Counted from the first letter of the stretch, positions 8,595 to 18,398 are shown. The stretch is 64,000 nucleotides of DNA from an uncultured Clostridia bacterium (GCA_944379995.1 CALWGF010000003.1:1-64000); one strand, 5' to 3'. The notes: generated by a model from the sequence alone, not told the origin. Numbers and translations are program-made.

Positions 8595-9734
8595 ATGGAA
8601 AAAATAAATCTTATAGCAACAACAACATTTGGGCTTGAAGCCGTTGTTAAAAGAGAACTTATATCTCTTGGTTTTGATGACATAAAGGCATCTGACGGAA
8701 AAGTTGAATTTACAGGTGATGAAAGTACAATAGTTAAAGCTAATATGTGGCTTCGTTGTGCTGGACGTGTTTGGATAAAAATGGGTGAATTTAAGGCAGT
8801 TACTTTTGATGAACTTTTTGAAAAAACAAAGGCTCTTCCTTGGGGTGACTGGATACCTGTTGACGGAAAATTCACTGTTGTAGGTAAATCAGTAAAATCA
8901 ACGCTTTTCAGCGTTTCAGACTGTCAGGCAATAGTTAAAAAAGCTGTTGTTGAAAAACTTAAACAAAAATATAAAGTTGACTGGTTTGATGAAACAGGAG
9001 CAGAATATAAAATACAAGTTGCAATACTTAAAGATATGGTTACTCTTGCAATAGATACATCTGGTTCAAGTCTTCACAAAAGAGGTTATCGTGCCGATGC
9101 TATGACAGCACCTCTAAAAGAGTCACTTGCTGCTGCAATGGTACAATTAAGCTATTGGAGAAAAGACAGAATACTTCTTGACCCATTCTGTGGTTCTGGA
9201 ACAATTCCTATTGAAGCTGCTCTTATAGGAAGAAATATAGCACCTGGTTTAAACAGAAAATTTGCTTCCGAAGAATGGGAAAGAATTGACCCTGCTCTTT
9301 GGAAACAAGCAAGAATTGACGCATATAAAGCAATAGATTATGACACAGAACTTAAAATTTATGGAACTGACATTGACCCTGAAGCAATAGAAGTAGCAAA
9401 AGAAAATGCTATAAAAGCTGGTGTTGATGACTGTATAACATTCGAAGTAAAACCTTGTGAAGAAACAACACTTATGGGAGATTATGGTGTGCTTATAACA
9501 AATCCACCATATGGCGAACGTCTTGGAGAACTTAAAGAAGTAGAAAATATTTACAGAGCATTAGGAAGAATAATGGCTGAAAATACAACTTGGTCAACAT
9601 ATCTTATAACTTCTATGGAATATTTTGAAAAACTTTTCGGAAGAAAAGCTGATGCAAAAAGAAAACTTTTTAATGGTAGAATTAAAACAGATTACTACCA
9701 GTTCTATGGTCCAAGACCACCTAAAAAAAATTAA
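8595..9734 (+). CDS. THUMP-domain 23S rRNA methyltransferase (RlmL/YpsC-like)
   Basis: A 379-residue enzyme with an N-terminal ferredoxin-like/THUMP RNA-binding region (about 1-160) and a Rossmann methyltransferase domain. The SAM site is DPFCGSGTIPIEAA and the target-amine motif is NPPYGERLG, the signature of N2-guanine methyltransferases. The closest known relative in Bacillus is YpsC. The start follows GGAGAAATTTT. An extended -10 (TGATATAAT, 8553-8561) lies upstream. Confidence 0.9.
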   Translation: MEKINLIATTTFGLEAVVKRELISLGFDDIKASDGKVEFTGDESTIVKANMWLRCAGRVWIKMGEFKAVTFDELFEKTKALPWGDWIPVDGKFTVVGKSVKSTLFSVSDCQAIVKKAVVEKLKQKYKVDWFDETGAEYKIQVAILKDMVTLAIDTSGSSLHKRGYRADAMTAPLKESLAAAMVQLSYWRKDRILLDPFCGSGTIPIEAALIGRNIAPGLNRKFASEEWERIDPALWKQARIDAYKAIDYDTELKIYGTDIDPEAIEVAKENAIKAGVDDCITFEVKPCEETTLMGDYGVLITNPPYGERLGELKEVENIYRALGRIMAENTTWSTYLITSMEYFEKLFGRKADAKRKLFNGRIKTDYYQFYGPRPPKKN

Positions 9735-9744
9735 TATTATTTTC

Positions 9745-9780
9745 AAAAAGAGGTCTAATTATATAATAAGACCTCTTTTT
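9745..9780 (+). terminator. Terminator of the THUMP methyltransferase gene
   Basis: A 12-bp stem AAAAAGAGGTCT/AGACCTCTTTTT with a T tract, directly after the stop codon. Confidence 0.9.
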
Positions 9781-10061
9781 TAATTACATTGCACAAAAAT
9801 CAGTCTTATTTTTTATAAAATTATTACAATTAATTTTATTTTATATTTTCGTTAAATATACCTACTTTATATCCAGTTTTTGTATTTTAGAAATATAGTT
9901 TTAACATTATTTATGTTAACTTTATTAAAAAATTAGCATTTTTATGTTTATATTTTTCAATTTATGTTTAATAATATACAACTCTTTTATTTATTTTTTA
10001 ACTAATAATTAATTATCAAATCAAAAATTATAACAAAAACCCTTTTCTTTTTATTTTTTTA
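9781..10061. other. Intergenic, AT-rich, no gene seen
   Basis: About 280 bp of A/T-rich DNA with no credible ORF or structured RNA. An extended -10 element, TGATATAAT (10062-10070), lies at its right edge and probably drives the small HPr-like gene. Confidence 0.6.
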
Positions 10062-10138
10062 TGATATAATAATCATTGTAAAGAACAAAGCTTACTAATT
10101 AAAATTTATATATAAAAATATATAAAGGAGGATTGATT

Positions 10139-10369
10139 ATGATTAAGAAAATCAATATAAAAGGCTTAGATGATATAAAAGCTATAAATCAGGCAGCTTC
10201 CGATTGTAATTATGATGTATGGCTTCATAGTAAGTCAACAATGGTTGATGCAAAATCAATACTCGGATTACTTACTCTTGATTTTAATGAACAGATTGAT
10301 TTAGTAGTTGAAGACGGTGTTAATTCAAAACACTTATTTAACAAATTATCAGATTATATAGCAAAATAA
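10139..10369 (+). CDS. HPr-like small protein lacking the phosphorylation site
   Basis: A 76-residue protein. From about residue 15 it follows the HPr fold: a helix (AINQAASDCNYDV), a strand, then DAKSILGLLTLDF, which matches the HPr 'KSIMGVMSL' segment containing the Ser46-equivalent serine, then IDLVVEDG and a C-terminal helix. The N-terminal strand is present, but the GxHARPA loop carrying the phosphorylated His15 is absent. It should not work as an ordinary PTS phosphocarrier. The ATG at 10139 follows AGGAGG. No PTS genes are nearby. Confidence 0.75.
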   Translation: MIKKINIKGLDDIKAINQAASDCNYDVWLHSKSTMVDAKSILGLLTLDFNEQIDLVVEDGVNSKHLFNKLSDYIAK

Positions 10370-10428
10370 TTAAATTAACAAAAACCTTCTTATAATAAAA
10401 TTTTAATTTAATAACATTCCTACAACCT

Positions 10429-10459
10429 AAAAAGGTGTTCCTATATGGAACACCTTTTT
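10429..10459. terminator. Bidirectional terminator
   Basis: AAAAAGGTGTTCC/GGAACACCTTTTT hairpin with a TATAT loop between two converging genes. Confidence 0.9.
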
Positions 10460-10462
10460 ACT

Positions 10463-11053
10463 TTATCTTGTTTTAAGATAGCCTTTTTCAACTGCTAAAT
10501 CAAGTATAGCTGTTAAAATTTCTGAAAACTCTTTTGGACCATCAAATACAACTTTATTTCTTTTTTCGACTTGGTCACGATATATGCCATGTTCTTTCCA
10601 TGCTCTGCCCTCTGTACCATAATTAAGCATTATAGGCTGTATTCTATCAAGCATAGCAGCAAATTTAGCTTCTTTTGTTTCTACTTTTTCAAATTCTTCC
10701 CATAAACTTTTATATTCATCATACTGGTCTTTAGGTAAAAGCCCATATATTTTTTCTGCTGCTTTTTTCTCTCTTTCTTCTTTATCCATATTAGCTTCTA
10801 CATCATAACAATATGTATCACCTGCATATATTTCAACTAAATCATGCATAAGTACCATTTTAATAGTTTTTAATACATCTACATCATCTCCAACATATTC
10901 AGAAAGTACAAAAGCCATTATTGCCAAATGCCAAGAATGTTCTGCATCATTTTCAGTTCTCTCACAATTTGAAACATATGTCTGGCGGAATATATTTTTT
11001 GCCTTGTCTATTTCATATATAAATTCTAATTGTTTTTTAATTCTTTCTTTCAT
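10463..11053 (-). CDS. HD-domain nucleotidase-like protein (YfbR/HDDC2 family)
   Basis: A 196-residue metal-dependent phosphohydrolase. The HD residues are EHSWHLA, LMHDLVEIYAGD and a downstream Asp in the MLDRIQP segment, with the conserved NYGTEGRAWKEHG tail. Relatives are 5'-deoxynucleotidases acting on deoxynucleoside monophosphates. I chose the ATG at 11053, 4 bp after the stop of the preceding GNAT gene; the longer frame runs through that gene's 3' end. Probably cotranscribed with the GNAT gene. Confidence 0.8.
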   Translation of the reverse strand: MKERIKKQLEFIYEIDKAKNIFRQTYVSNCERTENDAEHSWHLAIMAFVLSEYVGDDVDVLKTIKMVLMHDLVEIYAGDTYCYDVEANMDKEEREKKAAEKIYGLLPKDQYDEYKSLWEEFEKVETKEAKFAAMLDRIQPIMLNYGTEGRAWKEHGIYRDQVEKRNKVVFDGPKEFSEILTAILDLAVEKGYLKTR

Positions 11054-11057
11054 AATA

Positions 11058-11489
11058 TCACGCTCTTTTCCATTCCATTTTATATTCATATTCATTTGTA
11101 TTTTTATCAAAACTTTTTTCTTTAATATAAAAATCATTTTTAATATAAAAATTTAAAGCTTTTTGATTTTTTTCATAAACATTAAGTTCAAGTGTATCAT
11201 AAATATTTTTTAAATATTTAATAAGTTCTGTTCCTATTCCTTTTCCCCTAAAAATATCATCTGTAAATATACCAGCAATATATCCACAATCAACACCTAC
11301 AAATGATTTTACAATATTGTCTTCATAATAAATATATACTTCTGAATTTAATATGCATTTTTTTACAAATTCAAAATTATCATACCAATATTTTTTATTT
11401 ATGAAATTATGAACATAAATATTTGATTTAAGCCATATATTCATAATATCATCAATATTTATAATATTAAAATCAGCTTTTTTAATCAT
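11058..11489 (-). CDS. GNAT-family N-acetyltransferase
   Basis: A 143-residue protein with GNAT features. The acetyl-CoA-binding segment is GIFTDDIFRGKGIGTELIKYLK (RGKGIGT carries the Q/RxxGxG/A pattern), followed by LNVYEKNQKALNFYIKNDF typical of motif B. The substrate cannot be inferred. It starts after AGGTGAATATTT. It lies downstream of the purD terminator and upstream of the HD hydrolase on the same strand. Confidence 0.8.
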   Translation of the reverse strand: MIKKADFNIINIDDIMNIWLKSNIYVHNFINKKYWYDNFEFVKKCILNSEVYIYYEDNIVKSFVGVDCGYIAGIFTDDIFRGKGIGTELIKYLKNIYDTLELNVYEKNQKALNFYIKNDFYIKEKSFDKNTNEYEYKMEWKRA

Positions 11490-11513
11490 AAATATTCACC
11501 TGTTTTAAACAAA

Positions 11514-11541
11514 AAGCTGACACCATAAAAGATATCAGCTT
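11514..11541 (-). terminator. Terminator of the purMND operon
   Basis: AAGCTGA/TCAGCTT arms with a 14-nt loop, followed on the minus strand by a short T tract, immediately after purD. Confidence 0.7.
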
Positions 11542-11548
11542 AAAATTA

Positions 11549-12820
11549 TTAAAGTTTATATTCTTTTCTTCCAATATCTGTGCGGAAATGTTTTTTATCA
11601 AAGTCTACAATTTCAACACCTTCATAGGCTGTTTTTATAGCTTCGTTAATATTATCACCTATACCTGTAATTCCTAAAACACGTCCACCATTTGTAACAA
11701 GTTTTCCGTCTTTTTCTGCTGTACCTGCATGGAATACAACTATATTATTATATTTTTTAATTTCATCAAGCCCTTTTATCTCAAAGCCTTTTTCATATTC
11801 AACAGGGTATCCGCCACTTGCAAGAACAACACATACAGCAGCATTATCATACCATTCTATATTCATATCAGCAAGTTTTCCATCAACACAAGCCTCCATA
11901 ATTTCAAGAAGGTCTGTTTTAAGTCTTGGAAGAACAACTTGTGTTTCAGGGTCACCAAAACGTGCATTATATTCTATAACTTTCATACCATCTTTTGTAA
12001 GCATAAGTCCAAAATAAAGTATACCAACAAAAGGACGTCCTTCTTTTGCCATAGCATCAACAGTAGGCTGGAATATTGTTTTCATACATTCTTCATTCAT
12101 TTCTTCTGTATAGAAAACACTTGGTGAGAATGTACCCATACCACCTGTATTAAGTCCTTTGTCTCCGTCTAAAGCTCTTTTATGGTCTTGAGCACTTACC
12201 ATAGGCACAACTGTTTTACCGTCACAGAATGAAAGCACAGAAACTTCTGGACCTTGTAAAAACTCTTCTATTACAACTGCATTTCCAGCAGAACCGAATT
12301 TTTTATCAAGCATTATTTCCTTAAGTCCTTCTTCTGCTTCTTCTCTTGTCATACAGATTAAAACACCTTTTCCAAGAGCAAGACCATCTGCTTTTATAAC
12401 AATAGGCATTTCTTGACTATCAAGATATTTTTTAGCTTCTTCATAATCTGTAAATGACTCATATTTAGCAGTAGGTATTCCATATTTTTTCATAAGGTCT
12501 TTAGAAAAAGCCTTACTACCTTCAATTATAGCAGCATTTTTTCTTGGACCGAAAACTCTTAAACCTTCTTTTTCAAATGCATCAACAACACCACCAACAA
12601 GAGGGTCGTCCATACCTATTATTGTAAAATCTATATTTTCTTTTTTTGCAAAATCAACAAGTTTATCAAATTCCATAGCACCAATAGGAACACACTCAGC
12701 ATCAAGTCCTATTCCTGCATTACCTGGTGCACAATATATTTTTTCAATATTAGCATTTTTTTTAAGTGACCAAACAATGGCATGTTCACGTCCGCCGCTT
12801 CCTACTACAAGAACTTTCAT
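11549..12820 (-). CDS. purD: Phosphoribosylamine-glycine ligase
   Basis: A 423-residue ATP-grasp enzyme of de novo purine synthesis that makes glycinamide ribonucleotide. The N-terminus VLVVGSGGREHAI, the ATP-grasp core (VIKADGLALGKGV) and EYNARFGDPE are diagnostic. It is the last gene of purM-purN-purD, 3 bp after purN, with AGGAGG before the ATG. Full length. Confidence 0.97.
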   Translation of the reverse strand: MKVLVVGSGGREHAIVWSLKKNANIEKIYCAPGNAGIGLDAECVPIGAMEFDKLVDFAKKENIDFTIIGMDDPLVGGVVDAFEKEGLRVFGPRKNAAIIEGSKAFSKDLMKKYGIPTAKYESFTDYEEAKKYLDSQEMPIVIKADGLALGKGVLICMTREEAEEGLKEIMLDKKFGSAGNAVVIEEFLQGPEVSVLSFCDGKTVVPMVSAQDHKRALDGDKGLNTGGMGTFSPSVFYTEEMNEECMKTIFQPTVDAMAKEGRPFVGILYFGLMLTKDGMKVIEYNARFGDPETQVVLPRLKTDLLEIMEACVDGKLADMNIEWYDNAAVCVVLASGGYPVEYEKGFEIKGLDEIKKYNNIVVFHAGTAEKDGKLVTNGGRVLGITGIGDNINEAIKTAYEGVEIVDFDKKHFRTDIGRKEYKL

Positions 12821-12823
12821 ATA

Positions 12824-13447
12824 TTAAATCCTCCTTACATTATTACCAACAATTTCAATTTTTCCTTCTGCAAAAAGTCTTATTGCCTCAGGGAATATCT
12901 CCCATTCAGCCTCTTCCATAACTCTTTTTTGAAGACTTTCAGGAGTATCATCATCATTTATATAAACCGCTTTTTGAAGTATTATAGGACCTGCATCTGT
13001 TTCTTCTGTAACAAAATGAACAGTTGCTCCTGTAACTTTAACTCCTTTTTCAAGAGCAGCTTCATGTACTTTTAAGCCATAGAACCCATTTCCACAGAAA
13101 GAAGGTATTAAAGAAGGGTGAATATTAATTATTTTATTTCTGAAAGCATTTATAAAGTCAGGACCAATAACAACCATAAATCCTGCCATTATAACAAGAC
13201 CTACTCCCCTACTTTCAAAATGTTCAATAAGTGCTTTTTCGTAAAGAGAACTGTTTTCAAAGTCCTTTTTTCTTATGCATACTCCTTCTATGTTATGCTT
13301 TTTAGCTCTTTCAAGAGCATAAGCATTCGGATTACTGCTTATAAGAGTAACTATTTGGGCATTTTTTATATAACCACTTTCAATACTATCAACTATTGCC
13401 TGAAAATTTGTGCCTCCACCTGAAACAAGAACTCCTATTTTAAGCAT
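12824..13447 (-). CDS. purN: Phosphoribosylglycinamide formyltransferase
   Basis: A 207-residue enzyme that transfers formyl from 10-formyl-tetrahydrofolate to GAR. Catalytic motifs [10 protein letters not shown] (Asn and His) and EETDAGPI (Asp) are present, with the N-terminal [13 protein letters not shown] phosphate loop. Its start overlaps the purM 3' end by 13 bp, implying translational coupling. Confidence 0.97.
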   Translation of the reverse strand: MLKIGVLVSGGGTNFQAIVDSIESGYIKNAQIVTLISSNPNAYALERAKKHNIEGVCIRKKDFENSSLYEKALIEHFESRGVGLVIMAGFMVVIGPDFINAFRNKIINIHPSLIPSFCGNGFYGLKVHEAALEKGVKVTGATVHFVTEETDAGPIILQKAVYINDDDTPESLQKRVMEEAEWEIFPEAIRLFAEGKIEIVGNNVRRI

Positions 13448-14472
13448 ATTTCTACCTCTTTTTCATTTGATGTTATTTTACCTATAACATAAGCTTTATC
13501 ATTCATACCTTCAACAATTTCCATAACTTTTGAAACATTTTCAGGAGCAACAACAAGAACCATACCAATACCCATATTAAAAGTATTGTACATACTCATT
13601 CTTTCAACTTCACCAAGTTCCTGCATAAGCTCGAAAACAGGAAGAACAGGCCATGTTCCTTCTTCAATTGTAGCACATAAATTTTTATTTTTTGGAATAC
13701 ATCTTGGAATATTTTCAATAAATCCTCCACCTGTAATATTGCTTATACCTTTGATTTCAACATTTTTTACAAGTTCGAGAATTTCTTTAACGTAGATTTT
13801 AGTAGGTTTAAGAAGTGCTTCTCCGAGAGTTTCTCCGAGTTTTTCATTATATTCTTTACAGCTTTCCTCTGTAATATTAAATATTTTTCTTACAAGTGAG
13901 TAACCATTACTATGTATACCACTTGATGGAAGTCCGATAATAACATCGCCTTCTTTGATATTTTCACCAGTAATCATATTTTTTTTGTCAACAATACCAA
14001 CAGCAAATCCTGCCATATCATATTCATCTTCTGGATAGAAACCTGGCATTTCCGCAGTTTCCCCACCAATAAGAGCACAACCAGATTGACGGCAGCCTTC
14101 AGCAACACCGCTTACAATATCAGCTATTTTTTCTGGAGTATTTTTTCCACATGCAATATAATCAAGGAAAAAGAGTGGTTCTGCACCATTACAAATTATA
14201 TCATTAACACACATAGCAACACAGTCTATACCTACTGTATTATGCTTGTCCTGTACAAAAGCAAGTTTGAGTTTTGTACCTACACCATCTGTACCAGATA
14301 TAAGAACAGGTTCTTCCATTTTCATCTGTGCTAAAGAGAACAGACCTCCGAAACCTCCTATATCACTTAAAACCTCTTTTCTAAAAGTGCTTTTTACATG
14401 TTCACCCATAAGTTTTACTGATTTGTATCCAGCTTCAACATCAACACCTGCATCTTTGTAATTAAGACCCAT
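13435..14472 (-). CDS. purM: Phosphoribosylformylglycinamidine cyclo-ligase (AIR synthetase)
   Basis: A 345-residue enzyme. Motifs of the PurM/SelD/ThiL fold are seen: [11 protein letters not shown] at the N-terminus, [29 protein letters not shown] and [13 protein letters not shown]. It is the first gene of the purMND run, with AGGAGG upstream. purF, purL, purE and purC are not in the window, and purH is 26 kb away with its own riboswitch. Confidence 0.97.
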   Translation of the reverse strand: MGLNYKDAGVDVEAGYKSVKLMGEHVKSTFRKEVLSDIGGFGGLFSLAQMKMEEPVLISGTDGVGTKLKLAFVQDKHNTVGIDCVAMCVNDIICNGAEPLFFLDYIACGKNTPEKIADIVSGVAEGCRQSGCALIGGETAEMPGFYPEDEYDMAGFAVGIVDKKNMITGENIKEGDVIIGLPSSGIHSNGYSLVRKIFNITEESCKEYNEKLGETLGEALLKPTKIYVKEILELVKNVEIKGISNITGGGFIENIPRCIPKNKNLCATIEEGTWPVLPVFELMQELGEVERMSMYNTFNMGIGMVLVVAPENVSKVMEIVEGMNDKAYVIGKITSNEKEVEICLK

Positions 14473-14525
14473 TTTTTATATCCTCCTTGTATGTGTTGTT
14501 TTATTACAATATGTATAAAAAAAGC

Positions 14526-14553
14526 AAAACAGACCTCTTTCGAAATCTGTTTT
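14526..14553 (-). terminator. Intrinsic terminator ahead of purM (possible attenuator)
   Basis: AAAACAGA/TCTGTTTT arms, then GC and seven T on the minus strand, 55 bp before purM. A possible promoter at 14597-14625 lies upstream, which would place this terminator inside the purM leader. Otherwise it ends the peptidase transcript. Confidence 0.65.
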
Positions 14554-14596
14554 TAACTTTGATTACTGATTGGATTTTCCAATTTTCTATAATATA

Positions 14597-14625
14597 TTTT
14601 TAACATAGAGCCTAAAAAAAGTCAA
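14597..14625 (-). promoter_or_regulatory. Possible purM promoter
   Basis: TTGACT (14625-14620), 17 bp, TAAAAA on the minus strand. The -10 is poor. A small hairpin ATTGGA/TCCAAT lies just downstream, before the terminator. Confidence 0.3.
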
Positions 14626-14636
14626 TAAAAATGCCA

Positions 14637-14665
14637 TATATAGACCTACTTCGTCAGTCCATATA
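14637..14665 (-). terminator. Terminator-like hairpin after the M16C peptidase
   Basis: ATATGGAC/GTCTATAT arms (one G-U pair), then GGCATTTTTATT on the minus strand, 39 bp after the peptidase stop codon. Confidence 0.5.
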
Positions 14666-14703
14666 AAAATTTTTATTATAATATATTTTTTTAGGTTATA
14701 TTT

Positions 14704-17610
14704 TTACATATGTGTAATTTTTTCAAAAATATTTTCATTTTCTTTTATTTTTAATTCATTTCCAATAACACATATACTGCCATTTTCAATAATTTTATTA
14801 AATAATTCTTTATATTTTACAATATTTTCAATATTTGCTGAAAGTATTTCTTCTCTTTCTTTCTGTCTAAACTCATTTGAAACGTTGCACATATAAGCAG
14901 CAAATGACATATCTGCTCTTTCTGACATAGATTTTGGTCTATCATAGCTATTTATTGTCCCTATAATATACTTTTTCATTTCTCTCTCATCTACATCAAA
15001 ATTTTCTATAAATTTACCTATATTATCAAAAGCATAAAGCGTTTCTTTAACATTAGGGTCTCTATAAGAATATAAGTATATATTACCATTTCTAAGTATT
15101 TGACAACTGCTACCATATGCCCCACCCTGTATTCTTACAACATTCCATAAATACTCTAAATTTATAATATTTTTAAGTACACTCATATATCCGGAATATT
15201 CATAACCTAATTTTTTATAATTAAATGCCTTACTATCATAAACAACTTTACCATTTGTTATTATAGCTTCGCTATTTATTGAATAATCAAAATCAGGTTT
15301 TAATTTTTCGTATGTATTATCAGATAATTTTTCAGTGAATTTATCAAAACAGTTTATGAATTTATCAACATATTTTTCTTCTGTTTCTAATGCACCAATA
15401 ACATTTTCTTTATTGAATATATACTTATATGTTTCATATATATTTTTTACTATTTCATCAAATTCACATTCCATTCTTTTTTCAATATCACAAAGAAATT
15501 CATAATATGCCATACCTGATGTTTTATCATTATAAGCAGAGTTTTCAGAAAAATGAGAAAGTGATTTTATGCTTGAAATAATATGTGTACTATTTAATAT
15601 TTTATCTTCCATATCAAGTTTTTCAGATTTTATAATATTTCTAAAATCATCTTTATTTTCAAATACAGTATTAAATATTATTTCTTCAAATATCTCAAAC
15701 ATTTTTTCTGTATTTTCTTCAAGTACTTTACCATTTAAAGAAATCGTTGGGGTATAATCATTATCTGAACGACTAAAAATATCAAAACTTAAAGAAACAT
15801 CACCTGTATACATATTTATTTCTGTTGGAAGTCTTTTAAAATCGTACTTTTTAGTACCCATTCTTCCCATAAGACTTGCTATAAGCCCACCATAACTTAT
15901 AAGATGAGTTGGGACACTTCTGGTATCAAATGCTATTTGTGTATATAATATTCCATTTGTATTATATGGTGTAAATACTACTTTACTTTGTTTTGTTTCT
16001 ATTAATTTATTATTTATTTTTTCAGCTTCTTTTGCAATTTGGTCTATACTAATAACAGGTATTGTTTCTAAATCCTCTTTTGTTTCAATTTTGTTTTGAT
16101 ATTCTCTTAAAGATTTATTTTCTTCTATTATATTGTTTATGTCTTCTTTAGACATACTATTAAGAATATTTTGGAGTTTTTGTTCTATTTCTTTATCAGC
16201 TTTAAGCTGTTTACCTGCCTCCGGTAATAAAACGACCATTGATTTATGATTATTATTAATAAGACATTCTTTTATAACACTTTCAAGATAGCCTTCTTCA
16301 GATAACTCACGTATTTTTTGTATATAACTTCTACTTTCAACAATTTCAAAATTATCAAAACCGTGAAGCCAACTTTTTAATATTTTAAGACCATAGGCAA
16401 GCCCTTTTGGTTTGTATCCATAATTTTCTTCTCGTGCGTGAAAATCAAAAACATTTATACTTGATTTTAAAATATCTTTATCAATACCATCTTTTACTAT
16501 TCTTTCAAGTTCGCTATTTATTATATTTTTAAACTCATCTTTTTTTGTAACATCACAGTTCTTACCTATAATACTTAAAACTGTTTGATATGTTGATGAG
16601 TCATACCAACTTTCAACGTCTTCTGCAATTCCACTATCTATAATTTTTCTTTTTATTGTAGAGCCTTCTGTTTCAAAAAGAATATATGAAAGTATGTTTA
16701 TAGCAGTCATATGAATTGGGTCATTTGATTTTCCTGTTACTATATTATATGCAAAGTATGTACCTTCATCATCAGACTGAGCGGAATAAGTTTCTGAAAA
16801 ATTATTTTCTTCATTAAAAGTATCACATTCAATATTATTATCAATATCAATTTTATTATATTTTGAAAGATATTCTTCATCAATTTTTTTAAGATATTTT
16901 TCTATATCCATATCACCATAAAGGTATATATATGAATTTGAAGGGTGATAATATTTTCTATGAAAATCTAAAAATTCATCATATGTTAAGTCAGTTATAT
17001 ATTCAGGGTCACCACCTGACTCATATTTATATGCTGAATTTTTAAAAAGACTTTTTGATATTACATTTGAAAGTATTCTTTCAGGGTCAGAAAAAGCCCC
17101 CTTCATTTCGTTATATACTACGCCTGTATATTTTAATCTGGTATTATCTTCATTTAATTCATAATGCCAACCCTCTTGAAGAAAAATCTCTTTTCTTTCG
17201 TATATAAGAGTATTAAATACTGCATCAAGATATACATTCATAAGATTTTCAAAATCATATATATTTGTGCTTCCTATTGGATAAACAGTTTTATCTGCAT
17301 ATGTAAGTGCATTCAAATATGTATTAAGAGAACCTTTTGCTAATTCATTAAATGGGTCTTTAACAGGGTATTTTTTTGAACCACAAAGTACAGAATGTTC
17401 CATTATATGGGCTGTACCTTTATGATTTTCAGGTGGTGTTTTAAATGTTATAAAAAAAACTCTATTTTTATCATTATTTAACATATATATTAACCTACTA
17501 CCGCTTTTTTTGTGGTAGAATAAATATATACAAGAATTTATATCTTTGATATTTTGAATTTTTTGAAGTTCAAATCCATAGTATATATTGCCTTTTTCAA
17601 AATTTAACAT
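14704..17610 (-). CDS. M16C insulinase-type metallopeptidase (PreP/Cym1-like)
   Basis: A 968-residue soluble zinc peptidase with four M16 half-domains in one chain. The inverted zinc motif HxxEH is HIMEHSVLCGS near residue 84, with the second ligand Glu in the YNEMKGAFSD region about 80 residues on. The C-terminal half carries the R/Y-type segment GGAYGSSCQ and SYRDPN. Relatives degrade short unstructured peptides. No signal peptide, so a cytoplasmic role is likely. Apparently monocistronic, divergent from rubrerythrin. Confidence 0.9.
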   Translation of the reverse strand: MLNFEKGNIYYGFELQKIQNIKDINSCIYLFYHKKSGSRLIYMLNNDKNRVFFITFKTPPENHKGTAHIMEHSVLCGSKKYPVKDPFNELAKGSLNTYLNALTYADKTVYPIGSTNIYDFENLMNVYLDAVFNTLIYERKEIFLQEGWHYELNEDNTRLKYTGVVYNEMKGAFSDPERILSNVISKSLFKNSAYKYESGGDPEYITDLTYDEFLDFHRKYYHPSNSYIYLYGDMDIEKYLKKIDEEYLSKYNKIDIDNNIECDTFNEENNFSETYSAQSDDEGTYFAYNIVTGKSNDPIHMTAINILSYILFETEGSTIKRKIIDSGIAEDVESWYDSSTYQTVLSIIGKNCDVTKKDEFKNIINSELERIVKDGIDKDILKSSINVFDFHAREENYGYKPKGLAYGLKILKSWLHGFDNFEIVESRSYIQKIRELSEEGYLESVIKECLINNNHKSMVVLLPEAGKQLKADKEIEQKLQNILNSMSKEDINNIIEENKSLREYQNKIETKEDLETIPVISIDQIAKEAEKINNKLIETKQSKVVFTPYNTNGILYTQIAFDTRSVPTHLISYGGLIASLMGRMGTKKYDFKRLPTEINMYTGDVSLSFDIFSRSDNDYTPTISLNGKVLEENTEKMFEIFEEIIFNTVFENKDDFRNIIKSEKLDMEDKILNSTHIISSIKSLSHFSENSAYNDKTSGMAYYEFLCDIEKRMECEFDEIVKNIYETYKYIFNKENVIGALETEEKYVDKFINCFDKFTEKLSDNTYEKLKPDFDYSINSEAIITNGKVVYDSKAFNYKKLGYEYSGYMSVLKNIINLEYLWNVVRIQGGAYGSSCQILRNGNIYLYSYRDPNVKETLYAFDNIGKFIENFDVDEREMKKYIIGTINSYDRPKSMSERADMSFAAYMCNVSNEFRQKEREEILSANIENIVKYKELFNKIIENGSICVIGNELKIKENENIFEKITHM

Positions 17611-17701
17611 TACATCATTCCTTACTTTTTTTAAATTTATTATACTAAATTATAACCTTTTTCAACATCTATTTCAAAGCTAAAAATTTTTAAAAAAAGT
17701 A

Positions 17702-17730
17702 TTGACAAATAATCTTTTCTAATTTATAAT
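17702..17730 (+). promoter_or_regulatory. Consensus promoter of rubrerythrin
   Basis: TTGACA, exactly 17 bp, TATAAT: a perfect sigma-A-type promoter. The -10 lies inside the PerR-like box, so a bound repressor would block polymerase. Confidence 0.85.
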
Positions 17731-17738
17731 CATTATCA
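17724..17738 (+). promoter_or_regulatory. PerR-type operator
   Basis: TTATAATCATTATCA matches the 7-1-7 PerR box TTATAATnATTATAA at all but one position, and covers the -10. PerR is the peroxide-sensing Fur-family repressor that controls rubrerythrins in clostridia. perR itself is not in the window. Confidence 0.75.
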
Positions 17739-17798
17739 GATAACAACAATTTAATTTTATTGAATTATCAAATATATATTTTAGGGAGGAAATTAATT

Positions 17799-18341
17799 AT
17801 GAAAAAATTTGTTTGTTCAGTTTGTGGTTATGTACATGAAGGAGATAGCGCTCCAGAAAAATGTCCAGTTTGTGGCGTAGGTGCTGATAAATTCAAAGAA
17901 CAGGCTGGAGAATTAACATGGGCTGCTGAACACGTTGTAGGTGTTGCTCAGGGTTCAAGCGAAGATATTATGGCTGACTTAAGAGCTAACTTTGAAGGTG
18001 AATGTACAGAAGTTGGTATGTACCTTGCTATGGCTCGTGTAGCTCACAGAGAAGGATACCCAGAAGTAGGTTTATACTATGAAAAAGCTGCTTGGGAAGA
18101 AGCAGAACATGCTGCTAAATTCGCTGAATTATTAGGAGAAGTTATCACAGATTCTACAAAGAAAAATCTTGAACTTCGTATTGCTGCTGAAAACGGTGCA
18201 ACAGAAGGTAAATTTGACCTTGCTAAGAGAGCAAAAGCTGCTAACCTTGACGCTATCCATGACACAGTTCACGAAATGGCTAGAGACGAAGCTAGACATG
18301 GTAAAGCATTTGCTGGTCTTTACAACAGATACTTCAAATAA
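17799..18341 (+). CDS. Reverse rubrerythrin (peroxide reductase)
   Basis: A 180-residue non-heme iron protein. A rubredoxin domain comes first (CSVCG at residues 6-10, CPVCG at 22-26), followed by a four-helix diiron domain with ExxH pairs (EEAEHAAK and [11 protein letters not shown]). This reversed order defines reverse rubrerythrins, which reduce H2O2 to water with NADH via a reductase and protect anaerobes from oxygen. The start follows GGGAGGA. Codon use is richer in C/G-ending codons than the neighbours, suggesting high expression. Confidence 0.95.
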   Translation: MKKFVCSVCGYVHEGDSAPEKCPVCGVGADKFKEQAGELTWAAEHVVGVAQGSSEDIMADLRANFEGECTEVGMYLAMARVAHREGYPEVGLYYEKAAWEEAEHAAKFAELLGEVITDSTKKNLELRIAAENGATEGKFDLAKRAKAANLDAIHDTVHEMARDEARHGKAFAGLYNRYFK

Positions 18342-18372
18342 TTTATTAAAAACCATATAACTTTTAATAAAA

Positions 18373-18398
18373 GGGATTGCATAATTATATGCAATCCC
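18373..18398 (+). terminator. Rubrerythrin terminator
   Basis: An 11-bp perfect stem GGGATTGCATA/TATGCAATCCC followed by CTTTTTT. Confidence 0.92.
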
